Below, in pieces: positions 58,579 through 64,000 of a stretch of DNA of 64,000 nt. How positions within the stretch are numbered: the stretch's first letter is position 1; every line of letters starts with the position of its first letter. The notes beneath the pieces are model-generated. The model was not told where the DNA came from, made no database searches, and saw only the letters and a program-made list of their open reading frames with translations. Source of the stretch: Paludibacteraceae bacterium (lineage in GTDB: Bacteria > Bacteroidota > Bacteroidia > Bacteroidales > Paludibacteraceae); assembly GCA_017461505.1 (NCBI GenBank), contig JAFTXV010000007.1, positions 496,001-560,000 on the forward strand, in the 5' to 3' direction. Both the position numbers and the translations under genes were made by a program.

Positions 58579-59918
58579 CCGAGTTAGGCACGCAGTCCAT
58601 ACGCAGTTTGCTGATGAAATATGCGTTGCCAGGCATCATAGCGATGACTGCGAGTTCGCTATACAATATGGTGGACTCTATCTTCATCGGGCATGGTGTG
58701 GGAGCAATGGCGCTTTCGGGTTTGACAGTAGCGAAGCCCTTTATGGATATCTGTGCAGCATTTGGCACATTGGTAGGCGTAGGAGCGAGTTCACTAGTGG
58801 CTATCAAATTGGGCGAAAAGGACTATCGTTCCGCCAATGATGTGCTGGCGAATGTGATATTGCTGAATGTGCTATTGGGTGCGTTGGTGATGGCTGTTGG
58901 ACTATATTGGTTAGATCCTATTTTGTATGCTTTTGGTGCGAGCGATGTGACCATTACTTATGCCCGTGAATATATGGAAATTATCCTATGGGGCAACATA
59001 TTGACGCATATCTACTACGGACTAAACAGCATGTTGCGCTCCATCGGGCACCCTAAAATTGCGATGTATGCTACCATTGTGGCAGTGGTGACGAATATCA
59101 TTCTTGACCCTATTTTCATCTTTGTATTGGACATGGGTGTTCGAGGTGCAGCGTTGGCTACCATGATTTCGCAGTTGGTGTCCGTGATAATAGAGTTAGT
59201 GATATTCCTTAATCCGAAGGAAGTTATCTATTTCCACCGTGGTATATGGCGCCTGAAACGAGATATTACCATGCGTGCGCTGGGTATTGGCACTGCGCCT
59301 TTCTTGATGCATATGGCAGCATGTTTTGTGGTGATTGTGCTCAACAACCAACTCAAGCGTTATGGTGGTGATATGGCGATAGCTACCTATGGTATGACCA
59401 ATCGCTTTATGTTCTTCTTTGCGATGGTTGTGATGGGATTGAACCAAGGTATGCAACCTATCGTGGGCTATAATTATGGTGCGAAACTCTTCGACCGCAT
59501 GGTGCGTGCACTGAAGTTGACAGCGATGTGTGCTACGTGTGTGATGGGCGTATTGTGGTTGTTTGGTTTGGTTTGGCCAGAAGGATTTATTCGTTTGTTT
59601 ACGCACGACGAACTGTTGATTACGCAATCCGTAGCGCCTGCCCGAGTGATGTTGTGCACGATGGTGCTGGTTGGCTTTCCGATGGTGGTAGGTAACTTCT
59701 ATACCTCCATTGGCTTGTCTGGTAAGGCGATATTTTTGAGCTTGACGCGTCAAGTGATATTCCTTATACCATGTATATTACTTCTGCCATTGCTATTTCA
59801 AACGCTCAACTTCACACCTATATGGGGTGTTTGGTGGAGTTTGCCCCTATGCGATGCATTGGCAGCTATATTGGCAGCCATTATTCTAAATAGGGATATG
59901 AGGAAGTTTAGAGTTTAG
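58560..59918 (+). CDS. MATE-family efflux transporter
   Basis: 452 residues with twelve predicted membrane helices in two six-helix halves. GLTVAKPFMDICAAFGTLVG and GLNQGMQPIVGYNYGAKLFDRM are the typical MATE N- and C-half motifs. It likely exports cationic drugs or metabolites with Na+ or H+. The start overlaps mrp by 19 bp. Confidence 0.93.
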   Translation: MSAPKITELGTQSIRSLLMKYALPGIIAMTASSLYNMVDSIFIGHGVGAMALSGLTVAKPFMDICAAFGTLVGVGASSLVAIKLGEKDYRSANDVLANVILLNVLLGALVMAVGLYWLDPILYAFGASDVTITYAREYMEIILWGNILTHIYYGLNSMLRSIGHPKIAMYATIVAVVTNIILDPIFIFVLDMGVRGAALATMISQLVSVIIELVIFLNPKEVIYFHRGIWRLKRDITMRALGIGTAPFLMHMAACFVVIVLNNQLKRYGGDMAIATYGMTNRFMFFFAMVVMGLNQGMQPIVGYNYGAKLFDRMVRALKLTAMCATCVMGVLWLFGLVWPEGFIRLFTHDELLITQSVAPARVMLCTMVLVGFPMVVGNFYTSIGLSGKAIFLSLTRQVIFLIPCILLLPLLFQTLNFTPIWGVWWSLPLCDALAAILAAIILNRDMRKFRV

Positions 59919-59937
59919 TGTTTAGAGTTTAGAGACG

Positions 59938-60633
59938 ATGAATATATTGTGTATTGAGACATCTACCAACTGCTGTTCAGCAGCTATCTGCAAAGATGGT
60001 GTAGCGGTAGTGAGCAAAGAGAATTTGACGGGAGCTAATCACGCCAGTGAATTGCCTGTCTTTATTGAGGAATTATTGTCGCAAGCTCGTGAAAATGCTT
60101 GGACTATAGATGCTGTGGCGCTCTCGGAGGGACCTGGTAGCTATACAGGTTTGCGTATCGGAGCCAGCACTGCCAAGGGGATATGTTATGCCTTGCAGAT
60201 ACCATTGTTGCCTATTGACACCTTGCAACTGCTGTGTGTGGCTGCGGAAGCTTCTGCCGACATTCCTGCCGATGCGTTGCTCTGCCCGATGCTGGATGCA
60301 AGGCGTATGGAGGTATATACGGCAAGTTATATGCCACGCGAGTGCAAACGTATCAAAGAGGTAGAGGCATTGGTGCTAGATGAGCATAGCTTTGAAGCAG
60401 AGTTGATGGAGCAACCCGTATTCTTCTTTGGCAATGGCGCAGAGAAGTGCAAAGCGGTGTTGACGCATAGCAATGCTCATTTTGTGGACGGTATTGTTCC
60501 ACAAGCGAAATATATGGGTGTGTTAGCAGAGAAACAAGATAAGGTGTTGGATTGTAAGCAAGTAGCATACTACGAACCATTCTATCTGAAAGCATTTGTG
60601 CCCGCACCTAGTCATATCAAAGGACTTAATTAA
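59938..60633 (+). CDS. tsaB: tRNA threonylcarbamoyladenosine biosynthesis protein TsaB
   Basis: 231 residues. ILCIETSTNCCSAA and SEGPGSYTGLRIGASTAKG are the ASKHA-fold motifs of TsaB, the inactive partner of TsaD that is needed for t6A in tRNA. Just upstream is a TTTAGAG-type direct repeat (59906-59932). 5 bp before the PorW/SprE-like gene. Confidence 0.93.
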   Translation: MNILCIETSTNCCSAAICKDGVAVVSKENLTGANHASELPVFIEELLSQARENAWTIDAVALSEGPGSYTGLRIGASTAKGICYALQIPLLPIDTLQLLCVAAEASADIPADALLCPMLDARRMEVYTASYMPRECKRIKEVEALVLDEHSFEAELMEQPVFFFGNGAEKCKAVLTHSNAHFVDGIVPQAKYMGVLAEKQDKVLDCKQVAYYEPFYLKAFVPAPSHIKGLN

Positions 60634-60638
60634 GCAGT

Positions 60639-63359
60639 ATGAAGAAGCGTATATATATATTGTTCGTGTTGGGTATGGCATTGGCTGTGCAGTCATGCTC
60701 TACGCAAAAAAATACGTGGGCATCACGTAGTTTTCACCAGACAAAGACCAAATACAATATCTATTACAATGGTGCTATCTCGTTTAGAGAAGGTGAAGAG
60801 GCTATTCGTCAAGCCAACGAAGATGATTTTTCGACCATCTTGAATTTGTACCCCGTTTCGAATCATGCTGCGGCTGAGGCATCCAAATCGCAAATGGATC
60901 GAACGATTGAGAAATGCCGCAAATGTATCAAGTTGCATAGTATCAAAGCTCGTCCTAAGGTGGATTACGATAAGAAACGCCGCGATCCTGAATATGCTGC
61001 ATGGTTGGAGCAAGAGGAGTTCAACAATCAGATGGGCAATGCCTGGATATTACTCGCTATGGCAGAGTTTCACAAAGGTGATTTCTTGGGCAGTATCAGC
61101 ACGTTCAATTATATCATTCGTCATTATTCCAATGATGTGGATATGGTGGCGCGTTGTCAGTTGTGGGTAGCGCGAGCATATGCCGAGATGGGGTGGCTAT
61201 ATGAGGCAGAGGATATGCTCAGTAAGGTGCAGGTGGATCATCTGAGCCGCAAACATGCGCCCTTGTATGCAGCAGTCAGTGCGGATGTGCTATTGAAGAC
61301 CAAGCACTATAAAGATGCTATACCGTTTGTCAAGATTGCTTTGCCTAATGAGAAGAAGCGTGAAAACAAGCCTCGTTTTCAGTATGTATTGGCGCAGTTG
61401 TACCAAATGGATGGCGAACGTGAAGCTGCGCGTAATGCCTATCAAAAGGTCATCAAGATGCAACCATCCAATGAGATGGATTTCAATGCCCGACTCCGTT
61501 TGGCACAACTCGAGAAATCGCCACAAGATGGAATCAAATTGCTAAACAAGATGGCGAAGTTGGATAAGAACAAAGACCAACTGGATCAAATCTATGGTAC
61601 GATAGGAGATGTGTATCTCGCGCAAAAAGATACCGTAAAGGCATTGGAATACTACGAGAAAGCGATCGAGAGCAGTGTGCAACATGGTATGGCAAAGGCG
61701 AAGGTACTAGTCACGGCAGGCGACATCTACTACCAACAACGCAACTATATCAAAGCTAGTCCTTGCTACAAGGAGGCCACGCAGATTCTTTCGGCTGAGA
61801 GTGAGCAATATGCCCGTATTCAACGTCGTTCGGAAACCTTGGATGAATTGGTGGTGGAGTATTCGATGGTGCAATTGCAGGACTCGTTGCAACACTTGGC
61901 TACTCTTTCGGAGGAAGAACAGCGCGTGGTGGTAGATAGTATCATCGCACGTCTGATTCGCGCGGAAGAGGAGGAGAAAGAGCGTGCAGCTCAGGCGGCA
62001 AGAGAAGCAGAGAATGACATGGGGCCACGTAGTGTGAACACAGCCAATATGTTGGGCGGTGGTGCAGGTAGTGCTAACTGGTATTTCTACAATCCACAAT
62101 TGTTGCGTTCGGGTAAGCAAACCTTCCGCACACAATGGGGTAATCGTGCGTTGGAAGATAACTGGCGACGACTCAGCAAAGCCACTACCGCCTCTATTTT
62201 CGACGATGATATGGGTATGGAGGATGAGGATATGCTACTTACCGATTCTACTTCAATCGATTCGCTCAATACGACCGAAACTACGCCTCTAGAAACGGAT
62301 ATGCACAAACCTGAATATTATCTCCAACAAATACCTAAGACCGAGGAGGATATTGTTCAATCCAACGAGCTCCTCGCGCGCGCGTTATATAATATGGTGT
62401 ATATCTACCGCGACAAGGTGGGTGACCAGCAGCTGAGTGATGAGGCATTTGAGGATTTCTGCAAGCGATTCCCTAATCACGAACTGCTTGTTGATCTGTA
62501 TTATATGCAATATCTGACAGCCTTGAAGAACAACGATATGCTGCAAGCCGAGCAATATAGACAGCAGATTATCGCCACTTTCCCAGAGTCGAACGAGGCG
62601 TATATTGTGTCTCAGCCCGACTATTTCCAACGCCTTCAACGTATGGCACAGGAGCAAGATTCGCTCTATGAGCACACCTATCAGGCATATACACAAAATA
62701 ATTTTGCGGCGGTGAAAACCAATAAACTATATGCTGAGGAGAATTATCCTCTCTCTCCATTGATGCCGCGTTTCCTCTTCCTCAATGCGATAGCTGTTGC
62801 TAAGACGGACGGACAGCCTGCCTTTATTGTTCAACTGCAAGAGATGGTGGCGCGTTATCCTGAGAGCGAGTTGGCGGCTATGGCAAAGGATATGTTGGCA
62901 TTAATGGGACAAGGTGCCGAAAGTCAGCAGGGTGAGGTGGCATCGTTGAAGGAGCGCCGTGCACAACAAAGCACCGACAGTGTTGCTGCTGATTCGGTGG
63001 CTGTGCAGTTTAGTACAGAACGTAATTTGCCAGCTATGGTATTGTTGGTAATGGAGAATGATGAGCAAAAGGCCAACCAATTGCTCTATGAGGTGGCGTT
63101 GTTCAACTTCTCGCAGTTCATGATCAAGGACTTCGATCTAAAGTTGTTGCCTACCTTTGAGGCAAATACAAGCGCATTGCAGATTGCTGGTTTTGAGAAG
63201 ATGGATGAGGCAGAGTGGTATATCAACCTCTTGCAGAAGAATGCAACTATCCTTCAATTCTTGCAAGCCAATAACGTACAAGTGGTTGCGATAACGGAGG
63301 AGAATTTCAAATTGTTGAACACGCATTTTAGTTTGCAAGACTATTTGTCTTCCCTTTGA
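60639..63359 (+). CDS. TPR lipoprotein, PorW/SprE-like (type IX secretion)
   Basis: 906 residues. Lipobox VQSCST gives a lipidated Cys. TPR-like helical repeats span residues about 130-400 (YAEMGWLYEAEDMLSKVQ, ALEYYEKAIESSVQHG, ARALYNMVYIYRDKVGD). The opening RSFHQTKTKYNIYYNGAISFREG is typical of PorW in Porphyromonas and SprE in Flavobacterium, needed for type IX secretion and gliding. The middle region is Glu/Ala/Gln rich. Last gene before the terminator at 63414. Confidence 0.88.
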   Translation: MKKRIYILFVLGMALAVQSCSTQKNTWASRSFHQTKTKYNIYYNGAISFREGEEAIRQANEDDFSTILNLYPVSNHAAAEASKSQMDRTIEKCRKCIKLHSIKARPKVDYDKKRRDPEYAAWLEQEEFNNQMGNAWILLAMAEFHKGDFLGSISTFNYIIRHYSNDVDMVARCQLWVARAYAEMGWLYEAEDMLSKVQVDHLSRKHAPLYAAVSADVLLKTKHYKDAIPFVKIALPNEKKRENKPRFQYVLAQLYQMDGEREAARNAYQKVIKMQPSNEMDFNARLRLAQLEKSPQDGIKLLNKMAKLDKNKDQLDQIYGTIGDVYLAQKDTVKALEYYEKAIESSVQHGMAKAKVLVTAGDIYYQQRNYIKASPCYKEATQILSAESEQYARIQRRSETLDELVVEYSMVQLQDSLQHLATLSEEEQRVVVDSIIARLIRAEEEEKERAAQAAREAENDMGPRSVNTANMLGGGAGSANWYFYNPQLLRSGKQTFRTQWGNRALEDNWRRLSKATTASIFDDDMGMEDEDMLLTDSTSIDSLNTTETTPLETDMHKPEYYLQQIPKTEEDIVQSNELLARALYNMVYIYRDKVGDQQLSDEAFEDFCKRFPNHELLVDLYYMQYLTALKNNDMLQAEQYRQQIIATFPESNEAYIVSQPDYFQRLQRMAQEQDSLYEHTYQAYTQNNFAAVKTNKLYAEENYPLSPLMPRFLFLNAIAVAKTDGQPAFIVQLQEMVARYPESELAAMAKDMLALMGQGAESQQGEVASLKERRAQQSTDSVAADSVAVQFSTERNLPAMVLLVMENDEQKANQLLYEVALFNFSQFMIKDFDLKLLPTFEANTSALQIAGFEKMDEAEWYINLLQKNATILQFLQANNVQVVAITEENFKLLNTHFSLQDYLSSL

Positions 63360-63413
63360 AATCCCCGTACCATTCCCGTAGCACTCCGCTACCACTCTGA
63401 TGTTTCTCTAAAC

Positions 63414-63444
63414 AAAAAAAGCAACCTATTGAGGTTGCTTTTTT
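63414..63444. terminator. Bidirectional terminator
   Basis: An A run, GCAACCT, loop ATTG, AGGTTGC, then a T run. Serves the PorW/SprE-like gene and, on the other strand, tRNA-Met. Confidence 0.85.
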
Positions 63445-63445
63445 G

Positions 63446-63519
63446 TAGCGGGACCCAGGATTGAACTGGGGACCTCATGATTATGAATCATGCGCTCTAA
63501 CCAGCTGAGCTATCCCGCC
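63446..63519 (-). tRNA. tRNA-Met (CAT)
   Basis: 74-nt cloverleaf on the minus strand: acceptor GGCGGGA/TCCCGCT (G1-T72 wobble), D arm GCTCAGCTGGTTAGAGC, anticodon loop TTCATAA with CAT, T arm CCCAG-TTCAATC-CTGGG. No CCA encoded. An elongator Met tRNA fits; a modified Ile-CAT tRNA is a possible alternative. Confidence 0.9.
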
Positions 63520-63548
63520 ATGCATTCGATTCTTCTCGAAAGCGGCTG

Positions 63549-63580
63549 CAAAGGTACTGCTTTTTTTTGGATTGACCAAA
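63549..63580 (-). promoter_or_regulatory. Promoter of tRNA-Met
   Basis: Minus-strand TACCTTTG (63556-63549) and TTTG (63580-63577), 20 bp apart. Confidence 0.7.
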
Positions 63581-63706
63581 TTTTTTACGATATTTTCCTT
63601 ATTTTTCTTATTTTTTTATTGAATAGAACTATTTCACACATGATTCCAATAAAAAAACATCCCTCACCTAATTTAGTGAGGGATGATTTTTTTATTTATC
63701 TATGAA

Positions 63707-64000
63707 TTAGTAAGATGTACGTTGGGTAGCAGCGTAGCTGATCTTCAGTGCGTATGCACGGCGAAGTTCTTGCTTGATATCTGCAATGATACCCATCTTA
63801 GTCTCCTTATCTGCTTTGATAGACACGGTCATCAAACCTTGGTCAGACTCTTTCATAGAAGAACGCTCGTTGATGATATAATCACCAATCTCCTTAGCGT
63901 CAGCGAAAGCATCGTCCAATTGGATACGTGTCTCAGCACCGTATTGCTTACGGAACTCCATAGTAGGAGTACCTACATAGATGTAACGAACCAATGATTT
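63707..64000 (-). CDS. ExbD/TolR-family biopolymer transport protein (5' partial)
   Basis: Only the C-terminal 97 residues are visible; the gene enters from the right edge, and no proper start is in the window. VRYIYVGTPTMEFRKQYG and SDQGLMTVSIKADKETKMGIIADIKQELRRAYALKISYAA match the periplasmic domain of Bacteroidota ExbD, the TonB-system motor partner. A short inverted repeat with a T run (CATCCCTCACCTAATTTAGTGAGGGATG, 63658-63685) follows its stop and is likely its terminator. Confidence 0.85.
   Translation of the reverse strand, partial: KSLVRYIYVGTPTMEFRKQYGAETRIQLDDAFADAKEIGDYIINERSSMKESDQGLMTVSIKADKETKMGIIADIKQELRRAYALKISYAATQRTSY

Overview
The window looks like a chromosomal segment of a Bacteroidota bacterium, most likely order Bacteroidales. 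Nearly every promoter I can place has the Bacteroidota form (TTTG, about 20 bp, TAnnTTTG). The gene content also fits: GldH and PorW/SprE-type lipoproteins, DUF5606, LL-diaminopimelate aminotransferase, a Bacteroidales-type ParE, and an acetyl-CoA hydrolase/CoA transferase. I cannot name the genus or species from the sequence alone.

Layout. (1) 1-10226 is an AT-rich accessory block of defence-type genes. It holds a 5'-partial Schlafen/AlbA_2-type ATPase with HTH, a phased array of eight palindromic 20-bp repeats, and a nuclease-DUF2075 helicase. These are followed by a compact six-gene operon: D12-class adenine methyltransferase, winged-helix protein, PD-(D/E)XK nuclease fused to a DGQHR (DndB-like) domain, SF2 helicase, HNH nuclease, and a stand-alone N-terminal domain of an HNH-type restriction enzyme. 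This operon is the best candidate for an undescribed system. (2) 10227-18062 is an island of small accessory genes (TIGR04076-wHTH fusion, RhuM-Fic, broken ORF6N gene, hypotheticals) embedded in unusual repeats: five long hairpins, paired 17-bp palindromes, and fragments duplicated from nearby genes. (3) 18063-26451 is core metabolism and RNA biology (DEAD-box helicase, RsmF-like methyltransferase, SmpB, CoA transferase, aldolase, epimerase). (4) 26452-27838 is gene-poor and holds an ORF6N fragment and a structured repeat. (5) 27839-34304 is a porin-imelysin-dihaem protein-CcsA operon that suggests metal and haem handling. (6) 34592-63359 is mostly core genes: antiporters, aroB, Nif3, HD hydrolase, parE, ychF, gpmI, dapF-dapL, and a tight run from DNA polymerase III delta' through RicT, GldH, TrmB, Mrp, MATE and TsaB to PorW/SprE. 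There are two tRNAs (Pro-GGG and Met-CAT), and a partial ExbD gene at the right edge.

The most distinctive feature across the whole window is a set of short dispersed repeats built from conserved 8-17 nt spacers alternating with short exchangeable cores, many of which are mini-hairpins. They lie between genes (three near-identical arrays beside parE, ychF and gpmI; others next to tRNA-Pro and in the dapF-holB gap). They also lie in frame inside coding sequences: the DEAD helicase, CcsA (twice) and a membrane-anchored small protein, with simpler direct repeats in the porin, CPBP protein and TrmB. They resemble Rickettsia palindromic elements in behaviour, but I do not recognise these sequences.

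Limits: all calls come from reading the sequence and translations without database searches. Family names for the smaller accessory genes, and every functional idea about repeats or the methyltransferase-DGQHR-helicase operon, are inference unless stated otherwise.
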